Origin: Chelonoidis abingdonii
Lineage: Eukaryota; Chordata; Testudines; Testudinidae
Direction: 5' to 3'
Assembly (NCBI RefSeq): GCF_003597395.2
Contig: NC_133777.1
Span: forward strand, 12,744,398-12,808,397
DNA length: 64,000 nucleotides
This document shows, one piece after another, positions 34,092-44,551 of the stretch; position 1 is the stretch's first letter, and every line of letters begins with the position of its first letter. The notes under the pieces were generated by a model that did not search any database, was not told where the DNA came from, and worked only from the letters and a program-made list of their open reading frames with translations. A program made the translations under genes and the position numbers.

Positions 34092-35818
34092 TAATGACAG
34101 TCAGCTCCTGCCCCGAAGAGTTTATAATCTAAGTAGATAAAACAGACAATGGGTGGGAGAAAAGAAATATCACTATCCCCACATTTACAGACCAGGAAAT
34201 GATTATACCTACAGATGTGGAGGGATATTCTCTTGTAAATTTGATTAAGTTGTTCGCTGAAGCTAGAAATGAATTTTTTATGATGAATTTTGTATTAATT
34301 TTCATAAGGAAACAAATAAAAACAAAAGATAAATGAATTACAGCTTGTATGTACTACCCAAATACTGCACATTTCACAGGATATCCAATAAAATTATGCA
34401 ATTACGCAACTTTACAACTTGTCAAAGTTGCAAGACCAGACAATACAGACTCAGGCAGTATTACACAGACATAATACATTAGGGTGGGGTAACAATAAAA
34501 GAAAAAGATATACACAAATAGGCAAAAAAGGAAAGGAAGGAACAAATGGATGGGAAGAGGGAGGTGAAAAGGCAGAGAGGTCAGATGTAATAGAAGTCTG
34601 ACATCATTTGAGCTATCTCAGCGTTCTTTATCCAAATATATTAATTTTTAAAAAACTTTTTTTTTCTCCTCTGAAGCATTTTTTGAGAACGAGGAAGTTA
34701 TGCTAAGCAGATACTGTGTTTAATTTTCATAAAAGCATAAATACATGTTGGGTTTCCTTCCGTGCACACATTATTTGTTTATTTGGTCACACAGATATGA
34801 TGGGGTTGGAGTGCAATGAGTTCTGCAAATGATCAGCAAATCTAACCCCATACGAAGCGATTGCTGAGTGATACTTTTGCTGAGATCAGTATAACCTACT
34901 TCTAAATGTTCCACAAAGAAACAAACTTGGAGTAACACGTGCTGCTCTTAAGATTGTAGGTCAATAGACAGTTAGGACCAATTAAAACAGTCTTGAGGCT
35001 ACAGCAAATTCCCGGCCAAACTCACATAGGTCCCCTGATTAATGCTAGCAGTCACTTTTTTATTTTAACTTATTTGTAATCTTTGATCTAAATGGTTTTT
35101 CTGGAACTAAATATCTTGTGTGCCAGATAAATGACACCAGTTTCCTTTCTGGAGATTTCAGTTGGAAATGTTGGGCATTTAACAATAGACAGATGGTTTT
35201 CTACAAAGTTTTCTGCTATGCGCTTTGAGTTCATCTCTTTTACACTGTGGACTACCTTCTCATGTTGATGCACAGAGATCTCTTTGCATAGGCTCCAGGC
35301 ATTGAGAAGAGATGATACCTCTCAATCTTTAATTGCTAAAAAGTCAACCATTTTAATGTATTGCCATAGGCATGCCCGATTTCTGCTGTATACCGTCAGC
35401 ACTGAGACAATAGTCTCCTTTTGTTCCTGGACCGATCCCCCTTGTTAAAGAATTCAATCCAGCAAATGTATTTCCTGGCCCAGCATTCCGAATTGAAATG
35501 AAATAATATTTGAAATTACTCCTGTGTTAAGAAGGACATCTTGCACTGAGGCTAGGTGCTGAGTTACTTTGCTAATTTTTACATATACATTTTAAAAAGT
35601 TCCATTAGAATTGTGTGTACAGGAATCAACTTGTGGTCTAAATGACAAACAGAGGAACCACAAGCCAAGCCAATGACTCCGGCTGGTGTACAGTTTAATT
35701 TTTGGAGGGCTTTCAACTTGCACTCTCATTTCCATTGAAGAATTAATGATCATAAATTCTTTTTTAGCTTATTCTGGACTATGTCTCCTTTTCTGTGTGT
35801 GTGTGTTTTTTTTTTCAG

Positions 35819-35901
35819 ACTGCTACGAGAACAGTGGATCAGAGCCAAATATGAAAGAAAAGAATTCATTTACACTGAGAAGCAAGAGCCTTATTCTGCA
35901 G
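35819..35901 (+). CDS. ADAP1: ADAP1 coding exon 4 (end of ArfGAP, linker to PH1)
   Basis: 83 bases, acceptor TTTTTTCAG, donor GTAGTG. It completes Gln and encodes LLREQWIRAKYERKEFIYTE followed by KQEPYSA, ending on the first base of the next Gly. REQWIRAKYERxEF is the signature closing the ArfGAP domain, and the EKQEPYSAG tail distinguishes ADAP1 from ADAP2 (which has a different linker). It is in phase with exon 3; the first PH domain (REGFLWKRGRDNGQF type) should begin in the next exon, which is not in the readable sequence. Confidence 0.95.
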
Positions 35902-36076
35902 GTAGTGAAAGAAATTCTCAGCAGATGATTTTTGCTGTGTACAAAAGTGTCCATTTCCTTTCTGTGGTCTCCTTTTCTACAACATTGAAAAATTACATCG
36001 CTCTAGACAGGAGGGGAAAGTGCAACTCTTCGGGGAGAGACTTCCCTTGGGATTGGGTCGAGACTTTCAAGTCCGA

Positions 36077-36134
36077 TCCAAAGCCCGGTGAAGTCAATGG
36101 AGGGGTCATTTCGTTGACTTCAATGGGCTTTGGA
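36077..36134. repeat. Short palindrome, arms of 21 bases
   Basis: Left arm begins tccaaagcccggtgaag and right arm ends tcaatgggctttgga; arms complementary apart from about two sites, with a 16-base loop. Similar palindromes with caaaGCCC/aagtcaatgg wording are scattered in the window (32995-33060, 62810-62875). Confidence 0.7.
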
Positions 36135-36390
36135 CAATGCCTGTGACCAAAAAATAAAGTACAAATAGGATATTTTCTGGTAGCTGGGTGTGTCAAATAG
36201 TAATTAAAATATAGGTCACTACTTGGTAAGAGTTTTCCATTGGGAAGAGTTTTCCATTGGGGTTATTAACTCATTTGGTTTTGTTGTGATGTCTTTGTAC
36301 ATAAGAATTTGGGGACAATATCTTTAAATTGTTTTTCATGCAAGGTGATGGTATATGTATGTGTGTATGTATGTGTGAGTACCATCCTCG

Positions 36391-36412
36391 TGTGTGTGTG
36401 TGTGTGTGTGTG
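36391..36412 (+). repeat. TG dinucleotide microsatellite
   Basis: Eleven uninterrupted TG units, preceded by a degenerate TGTA-rich stretch from about 36350. Confidence 0.95.
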
Positions 36413-37330
36413 TACACAAACGTACATTCTCTTGTGAGTAGGGTCAAAAATTCAGCCTACATTTAAGTGCCATTAAATGCAAGTTGACTGTTGTTTTTAA
36501 CAAAATAAATTGGGGGGTTATTCTTTAGAAGTATCACAATGATAGCTAAGCCAACTGATTTGATTCAAAGGTCATGTAGATCCTTCCTACCTCCCCATTA
36601 ACTTCAGGCCAGGAGGTTATTACTTATGTATATAGGGACTGATCCTTCTCCCATTGCGGTCAATGGCAAAACACCTATTGTCTTCAATGGAGCAGGGGCA
36701 AGCCCATGGCATAGCAAGTGTACTGTTTGAAAAGGCTTCCTATGCAGCCATCAAAGTCTCTCTTCCAAATAGTTCAAATCTGTGCATGCAATGCAATACA
36801 ATACAGCGAGGAATCGTGGTGTTTGTAGATAGATTGACTTGTGGAACAGATGGATCTTCAGAAGAATTTGTTGGGATCTTTTTAAGTGGAAGTTTGGGGT
36901 TTGGCGAACATTACTTTTGAGGCTGTTGTGGGTGAAGTGAAAGAAAACAGAAAATTGGCTGGTTTCCTGCTTTTTTCTTTTCACCAGATGAAGGTGACAT
37001 TGAATTTATTCTGTATTTATATTGTACTATTTTTTGTATTTTCACACCAGCTAATTGCATGGATGGCACCAGAATAATTTTATTAACAAGGACCGTGTTA
37101 GTGACGAAAAGGGTAAAATATTAATTTCATGCTGGTTGTGAAGCCTAATAATGAGCAGGTAGCACCAGTGGTTTGCTGCTAATAGAGCCACAGTTACAAT
37201 CTGACCTCATATATACCCAGTTTATATTCAAAGAATTTCTGCTCTGCCATTTTATGTTTATATGTCACTACATATAATGTACATATTAGAGAGAGAGAGA
37301 GAAAATATATATATAAAGTGGTGTATTTGA

Positions 37331-37376
37331 GATTTTCAAAGCTAATTTTAATGGATTTTCAAAGCTAATTTTAATG
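37331..37376 (+). repeat. Perfect 23-bp tandem duplication
   Basis: The 23-base unit starting gattttcaaagctaatttt occurs twice back to back without a mismatch, which suggests a recent local slippage event. The flanks are AT-rich and a GA run lies about 35 bases upstream. Confidence 0.95.
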
Positions 37377-38228
37377 GATGGTGTATATATCCTTTAAAAT
37401 GGATCTATATATAAAAATCCCCTAGACAACTTTACTGTGCACCGAATATTAATCTTTAATGTTAAGGCACTTTAATTACGTCTAACTTCAAACGCGTGAG
37501 TAATTCCGTTAACTTCCATAAAATGATTGGGGTTTAAAGTTAAGCATGTGCTTAAGTGCTTTGCTTTGGATTGGGGCTTAGGTGTTCTGAGAGTTCTAAA
37601 TAGATATTGTAGCAAGGATTCAAACAGGAGTTAATTTTAGCTGCATATATTACAGGCGTTGTCTGATAACTTCATTAGTCAGGAAAAGCTATGCATTGTT
37701 TAAGCACGTTGATGCACTCTAGTGTTTTTCTTTTTTTATTTATTTTTGTATTTTGGGGTTTGTTTGGTTTTTTTTTGCTTTTTTAAAAAGTTTTCATGAA
37801 AAATTAAATAGAGAACAAAATAGAACAATGAGATATTTTTAAATGACAACCATTTCTGCCAGTCTCTAGACAAAGGAATGCCACTACATGCGTATGTATT
37901 GTTTTATGCTTTTAGCTCATCTTTTTTGGAGGGAGAGAGAGAATTTGTCACAGTTAAGACCGGACACAGGGCCTATGTATGTTAGCCACAAGTGTAATCT
38001 AGAAATATTAGCCAAGATCTGCAGCCAATGAATGCCCAATACAAATCAGCCATGGGCTTGCAAAAAAAACGTGTTAGCCACTTTATTGTCCCTCAGTCCT
38101 GGGCCAGCTGCATGCCAGGTTGGTCATTTGACCCAAGTTAGAATAGCCTAAGAGCTGCTCTAATTTACACTGCCTGCAAATGGCTCCAAGATCAACTGCA
38201 ATTTGTCAAGATAGAGGAAAGTTCTGAC

Positions 38229-38960
38229 TAGAGATGGTTGAAATTTGGAATATTCAGTTCACGGGAAATTTCAAAATTTGTTCTTGGTCCAAATCAGAAT
38301 GAAAGCAAATATTTTCAAAATTTCCCATGAATCAGAATTTCCAAAAGATTTGAGTTTTGAAAAATGTTCCTTTTGGAATTCCAAAATTTCATTTTTATTT
38401 GTTCATTGTTATATTTATAATTTTTTACATTATTTCACAACATGGTAGTACCAGTAGTGCATAATATGTGCTACTGCTGCTGACTTGTCATAATATGATG
38501 TTGTAATTGAAATAGTCTTTTTATTTATTAATTTTCGCTCAGTAAGGGTGGCTGCTGCCTAGTACACGTTGAAATATTTTATCTTGCTTTCCTATATCAA
38601 AGTTTCTACTGTCCCTGTTCTTATGAAACAGTTTGTCACTTTGTGTCAACGACTCAACAGGAGCCACAAATTATGCACTGCTACTACTGATGTGTTATGA
38701 AATGTAAAAATAATTTGAAACTGACAAAAACCCATACAATAAAAATGAAACAAAATTTTGGAGTTCTGACATGAAACTCTACCTAGTTTCATTCCCTGAA
38801 ATGAAAACTGTACTAAAGAAAAAGCTTGTCATTTGAGAATATTTCTTCCCATGGGACTGTTCTTTGAAATCAACACAGTTTTTGAAATGATTTGATTTTG
38901 AAGAAAATGGCATTTTTCATCGAAAAAAATGTTTCAGTGCAACACTTCCAACCAGCCCTA
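38229..38960. mobile_element. hAT element, family B, 732 bp
   Basis: Begins TAGAGATGGTTGAAATTTGG, ends TTCCAACCAGCCCTA. Target duplication GTTCTGAC / GTCCTGAC (38221-38228 and 38961-38968), 7 of 8. The interior is dominated by 'ttcaaaattt' and 'gaaat' wording and non-coding. Confidence 0.8.
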
Positions 38961-39747
38961 GTCCTGACCACAATGCATGCTGTGGCCATACCCTTCCCAC
39001 CAAATGCTGGATGAAGTGGCTCAGGAACCACAATGCCAGTTTGGTCAATTTCCCCTATGCTGGAACGAACAGTATGTGGCTGGCTGCCGCTATGCATACG
39101 GCTTCTTTGCACTGCAGGAGCACATCAGGGGATCTGGGCCGCTGGTGGTCATTAATGACCTCCTATACAAAAGGTGTCTTATATCACAACCATGCATAAC
39201 ACATCTCACTGGAGTGTGCATTTTCCCTCTTTTGTCTTCCAGGTAAAGTTTCCCCCTTAACACTATGTTTGACTATTTTTCTCACCATTCTGAATTCCCT
39301 GGAGAGACGCTAGATTGCTGGTTTCCAAGTATGAAACATTTTGCTACTAATAGAGACCTCAGGATCCATTTCCTAGTGTTTGCTGGAAGATTTAGTTCCA
39401 TCTTCCAATCCCAGGGGCAATGTTGTGCTCTAATATCTTTGCAATAATTGCATAAAAAATAAACGAATGCTCTTCTTTAAGTAGCTCCAGGCAAGGTCCT
39501 TTTCCAACCAGTCTAATAATGACAAGTATTTTTTGAAGCCCTGATCAGAAATTCAGCTTACTCTGTTTCTGAACAGCCTCTGGGGAGAGATTGTCTAGAG
39601 TTTGTAAATGCCAAACAAAAACTACTGCAGCCTGACTGACAGTCACAGCCTAAAGGATTCTGGGGACTGGAGTGTCAGCTGTTGCAAGTCAGGACTGAGG
39701 TGCACAGGGAAGCAGGAACAGAGTCTGCCAGGAGGATGTGAGTAAAC

Positions 39748-39965
39748 CAGTGGCTCTCAAACTTTTTACTGGTGACTTCTTTCATATGGCAAGCCTCTGA
39801 GTGTGAGCCCACCTATAAATTAAAACACTTTTTTATATATTGAACACCATTATAAACGCTGGAGACAAAGCGGGATTTGGGGTGGTGGGTGACAGCTTGC
39901 AACCCCCCATGTAGTAACCTTGCAACCCCCTGCGGAGTCCCGACCCCCCCGTTTGAGAACCCCTG
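39748..39965. mobile_element. hAT element, 218 bp, perfect 8-bp TSD
   Basis: Ends CAGTGGCTCTCAAAC and GTTTGAGAACCCCTG. Perfect duplication GAGTAAAC at 39740-39747 and 39966-39973. Interior 'aaaacacttttttatatatt' and 'acgctggagacaaagc' match the reverse of 11605-11801. Confidence 0.9.
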
Positions 39966-40648
39966 GAGTAAACCCTGCAGCTGCCAGAGAGCAAGAAGAG
40001 GAAGGACTCTGGGCTGTGCAGGGAATAAAAGGTTCCCTCGCTGCTCCCATAGAGGTTTTGCAGAGCACCTGAGCCAGCTGTCACTGGACCTCTTTGCTAG
40101 GTTAGTCTGCCTGGGGGGATAGGAGTGGTGAGGGGGAATTCACTCTTACAGCCAGAGTAAGATGGGACATGTACTGCTGCTCTGATTTCATACCCCAAGG
40201 GTCATCGGAGCACGTCCCCCTTCACTCCCCGAAGGGTCTGCAGGCTTCAGAAATCAACATCCAATGTACCTAGTTTAATGTTTATTAAAATAAACCCTTC
40301 TTTTTGATTGGGGTGGGTGGGGGAGGGATGAGGTTTGGAATTGGATGTCTTGTCTCCAGCATCTAGCGATAATGGTGCTTTTGGGAAATCGTCATTAGTA
40401 ATAAATAACAACCTCCAAGTACAGGACGCCTTGTCCGGAATCTGGAGCATAACCCAAATACAGATCAATTCAAGCTCCCCCCCCCGACCCCCCACCATGC
40501 TCCTACTTATGCATTTATGTTGTGATGCAGCATATCCCCTTTGAGCACCTGTAGGGTTTTTCTGGCCTTCTTCCATGTGCAGGTTATACTTCCTACCTTT
40601 GGGTCTCTGTCCCCCTCTATAGCTGGACTACACAGACCTATGGGTCTG

Positions 40649-41345
40649 TGTGACGAACTGGGATTGTTCTTAATGTTTGCTCTGAATACTGTGTTGGTGC
40701 CTCAGTGTCCCCTAGGCAGTTCTTAAGTATCTAGGTGGTGGGATAAGGGTGTGTGATTGCTGCAGAGCAAAGGGCCAGTGCACCTAAATGCCTGGCACTC
40801 TGTCTCCTAGCAACTGATGGCCTGGGCCCCTCCTCTGCAAAGGTGCCAGCTGAAAGTGTTGGAGACAAAGGGATCAGGTGACCTCCTGGCCCGGGAAAGG
40901 AGCTGAGCAGAGAGGAGGGGCTGGAGGGAGGTTAGTCGGTAGCTGCCTGGGGACAAGGAGTGAAGTGCAGACCTAGGGGTCTGGTTCACTGCCCCCCAGA
41001 ATGGACCCAGCCGAGGGGTCTGGTTCGCTGTATCTACAAGCTCTGTTTTAGACCCTGTTCCTGTCATCGAATAAACCTCTGTTTTGCTGGCTGAGAGTCA
41101 CGTCTGACTGCAAAGTGGGGGTGCAGAACCCTGTGGCTTCCCCAGGACCCCGCCTGGGTGGGCTCGCTGTGGGAAGCACACGGAGGGGCAGAGGATGCTG
41201 AATGCTCCGAGGAGAGACCCAGGAGGTGAAGACGTGTGAGCTTCTTGCCCTGAACAAGTCTGCTCCAAGGGAGAGGAGGCTCCTCAAAGTCCTGCCTGGC
41301 TTTGTGGGGAGCAGTTCCAGAGCATCGCCCGGGGACTCCGTGACA
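40649..41345 (+). mobile_element. Solo LTR of an endogenous retrovirus, 697 bp
   Basis: Begins TGTGACGAACTGGG and ends GGGGACTCCGTGACA, a TGTGAC/GTGACA terminal pair. Five-base duplication GTCTG at 40644-40648 and 41346-41350. A polyadenylation signal AATAAA at 41070-41075 sets the + orientation and divides the LTR into U3-R and R-U5 parts. No gag, pol or env remains on either side, so the rest was lost by LTR-LTR recombination. Open frames on the minus strand here are not genes. Confidence 0.85.
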
Positions 41346-41384
41346 GTCTGCTACTGGATTTGAAGTAATACACCTGGGCCTTCT

Positions 41385-41470
41385 AATGCAGGCAGTAGAG
41401 GCTTGTGCTTTTTAGATCTCTGGGTTCAGTCCCTGCTACTGATGAGCCATCCAGTGATATCACGTCACAC
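41385..41470 (+). repeat. Possible tRNA-derived SINE fragment
   Basis: 'gcaggcagtagaggcttgtg' followed by 'tctgggttcagtccctgct' resembles tRNA A- and B-box spacing (GGTTCAGTCC). There is no acceptor-stem pairing, so it is not a tRNA gene. Confidence 0.4.
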
Positions 41471-41527
41471 TTGGAAGCAACAGCCATTTCCTCCCTCCTG
41501 CCCCTCAAAGGGGGAATGCACTGGTTA

Positions 41528-41646
41528 GGGTGACCAGATGTCGTGATTTTATAGGGACAGTCCTGATTTTTGGGTCTTTTTCTTATATAGGCTCCTATTA
41601 CCCCCTACTCCCGTCCCGATTTTTCACACTTGGTGTCTGGTCACCC
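41528..41646. mobile_element. 119-bp TA-flanked element (Tc1/mariner-type), copy 2
   Basis: Ends GGGTGACCAGATGTC and TGGTCACCC with TA on both sides (41526-41527 and 41647-41648). Exactly the same length as copy 1 and in the opposite orientation. It retains 'atagggacagtcctgatttt'. Confidence 0.88.
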
Positions 41647-44097
41647 TAGCACTGAAAACACCATGAAAGGAATTTTGCAGTTTCTCTCCTGCTCTGCAGC
41701 TGTAAGACCCCATGGTGTTCCCAGCTACATCCATATCTTTCAGCTCCCATGCTTTGATTCTCCCCTGCCATGCGCACACACACTCTGATGGTTTCATTGC
41801 TGCAGAAGGACCATCATTAATGAGTATACTAGCCCCATAGATTTTAGAGTGAGGAGTCAGTTCAAGTTCAGATGACGCAGGAAGATTAGCAAAACAGCAA
41901 TTAAATGCTTCAGTGATCTGTTATGGATACTTAACTGAGTTATACCTTTGATCTGTGGGAGCTGTTTAATTTCAAATGTAGTATTAGAGCTAAATAACTT
42001 GTTCACCCTCGCCAAATTTTGAGGCAAAGAACTATTTGCATCTCAGTAATTTAGATTAATGCTGAAAGTTTGCATTCCTCGGGCAATTGAAACATTAGTT
42101 GCACAATGACATATAATGATACTAGTTTTAAAGTGTCTCAGATCGTTGTGTGTGGTTCAGTCTGGCTTAGTTCCTTTTGATAAATGAGCTGATTAAATTA
42201 CTGTCAGTCTACAGCTCGTTATTCCCTTTTAACTCAGTTTAATGGAGCATGAGTTCTGAATTTGTCTGGAACTGGGAATGGAGATAATCCCAAACAAAGT
42301 ATAGGGAAGATCTGGAACCAGAAGTCATTAGATAGAGTTTCACTTTCCCTCAATCATTTTGAAAAATTTAACGTTTTCCCTTGGAATATCATAGTTAGCT
42401 GTCAGCATTTAGGGGAACATTTTCAAAAGTGCCTTAATCCCACTGAAAGCCAAGTCACTAAGGCCACGTCTACACTACGCGATAATATCGAATTAGCTAA
42501 AATCGGTTTCATAAAACTGATATTATAAATTCGATTTCACGCGGCCACACTAGGCACAGTAATTCGGCGTTGGAAAGCAGCACTTATATTGTTCTGTACT
42601 CCTCCCAGACGAAAGAGCTAGCGCTAAAATCGATATAAACATATCGGATTAGGGTTAGTGTGGACGCGAAACTCGACGTTATTGGCCCACGGCAGTATCC
42701 ACAGTGCACACTGACCGCTCTGGATAGCAATCTAACTCGGATGCAGCAGGCAGGTAACAGAAAAGCCCCGCGAACTTTTGAATTACATTTCCTGTTTGCC
42801 TAGCGCGGAGCTCTGATCAGCACTGGGGTGATGCAGTCCCAAATCCAAAAAGATCTCCAGCATGGACCGTACGGGAGATACTGGATCTGATCGCTGTATG
42901 GGGAGACAATCTGCTTCTATCAATAGCTCCGTTACAGAACATGAAATACCAAAGCGCTTCGAAAAATCTCCAGGCTACACAGTGCTGCGTGACAGCGTAA
43001 CGGGAAGCCAGAGACTCAAATAGACGCTCATGGAGGGAGGGGGTACTGAGGACTCCAGCTATCCCACAGTCCCAGCAGTTGCTCATGAAAGTCATTTGCA
43101 TTCTTGGCTGAGCTCCAATGTCTGTAGGTTCAAACACCAGTGTCTGGCGTGGTTCAGGGAATAGCTCCTCGGATTTCTTTCTTCCCTCCCCCCACCACAC
43201 TGAAAGAAAGGAAAGAAATCATTTCTTGACTTCTTTCAATGTCACCCTGTGTTACTGAATGTTGCTCGGTAGACACGCGATGCTGCAGCAGTGAAGAGCA
43301 GTATTCGCTCTCTCTCCCCTCTCTTGGTGGCAGACGGTGCTAGGACGCGTAACCTGTCCTCATGAACCCTCTGAGGCCTCCAAGGCTTTTTTAACTGAAT
43401 ATGGGGGTGCTCTGGGTAAAAACACGGAATGATCCATAGGTCACTCATTCTTTACTACGTAGATAGAACAAACGGCTAGTAACCTGTTCATCATAGGCAA
43501 CTGGGCGGCTGAGCTTCAATCACCCGCCTCCCTTTCCTGTGAAGAAAAATCTGCTATCTGCCGTGACTGTCAAGCAGCAGGCATGCTGCGGCTCTCTCCC
43601 CCCAGCACCCTTATTGCCTGCCCGGACTGTCATATGCCCACGGGAGGCTGCCCTCCCCCTCATTTATCCTCATAAAAGCTCTCTGTTCTTATTCCTGCAT
43701 TCTTTATAACTTCATGACAACAACTTAGGGGCGGAACACTGCCACAGTAGCACCAGAAAGGTTGGGGGCAAGGAGGGAGCAACGGGTGGGATGTTCGCCA
43801 GGGGCAGACTACGCCCTGTGAATAGCTGACAACGAGCAGCATGTGCTGTGATACACTGGTCGCTGACATAGTAGCACTTTGCCCCTATATACCTTGGGTA
43901 GGACTGACTATTTTAGAAACCATAAAGCGAGGCTATTGAACTCGGGAGATGATTCATTCCAGTTTGTCTTATTGCGCCTCCCATGGGCCGATCTCACGCA
44001 GGGGCACACTCAATGATAGCCAGCAGACAGTAACAGAGGGGGAGAAGATAACCGTCATCTCAGTCTTTGCGCAGTTTTACTTCTGGAGCCAGTAGGG

Positions 44098-44458
44098 NNN
44101 NNNNNNNNNNNNNNNNNNNNNNNNNNNNNNNNNNNNNNNNNNNNNNNNNNNNNNNNNNNNNNNNNNNNNNNNNNNNNNNNNNNNNNNNNNNNNNNNNNNN
44201 NNNNNNNNNNNNNNNNNNNNNNNNNNNNNNNNNNNNNNNNNNNNNNNNNNNNNNNNNNNNNNNNNNNNNNNNNNNNNNNNNNNNNNNNNNNNNNNNNNNN
44301 NNNNNNNNNNNNNNNNNNNNNNNNNNNNNNNNNNNNNNNNNNNNNNNNNNNNNNNNNNNNNNNNNNNNNNNNNNNNNNNNNNNNNNNNNNNNNNNNNNNN
44401 NNNNNNNNNNNNNNNNNNNNNNNNNNNNNNNNNNNNNNNNNNNNNNNNNNNNNNNNNN
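44098..44458. other. Assembly gap (361 N)
   Basis: A run of N inside the Harbinger-type element, whose self-complementary ends probably stopped assembly. Any frame spanning it is meaningless. Confidence 1.
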
Positions 44459-44467
44459 ATATAAAGT

Positions 44468-44551
44468 GCTCTTTATATCGATATAAAGAGCGTTGTAGTG
44501 TGGACGGGTACAGCGTTAAATCGATTTAACGCTGTTTAAATCGATTTAAAC
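44468..44551. repeat. Three perfect palindromes centred on ATCGAT
   Basis: Perfect palindromes at 44468-44491 (24 bases), 44511-44534 (24 bases) and 44534-44551 (GTTTAAATCGATTTAAAC). All share the centre ATCGAT. They are subterminal to the right end of the Harbinger-type element. Confidence 0.95.

Larger units (their letters stand above)
33296..34215 (-). repeat. MIR-related SINE split by two later insertions
   Basis: Three pieces read in order as one antisense SINE: 33296-33346, 33773-33796 ('ctaggcactgtctgtata') and 34092-34215 ('cagctcctgccccgaagagt', 'tatccccacatttacagacc'). The breaks coincide with the LTR at 33347-33772 and the MITE at 33797-34091. Confidence 0.7.
22931..35818 (+). other. 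ADAP1: ADAP1 intron 3 (12.9 kb)
   Basis: GTAAGT donor and a T-rich tract with TTTTTTCAG acceptor. Repeats within it are listed separately. Unlisted stretches, including 26160-27420, 27915-30060, 30335-31350, 32040-33290 and 34220-35810, are AT-rich intron in which I see no exon. Short 'preliminary palindromes' with 'ccattgagatcag' cores occur near 32995-33060. Confidence 0.85.

Noticed and set aside
34141..34165. 'agacaatgggtgggagaa' as a possible PH1 exon piece (RDNG)
   Set aside because: It belongs to the antisense SINE and has stops on both sides.
44067..44486. 139-codon frame across the N run
   Set aside because: The frame exists only because N codons are not stops.
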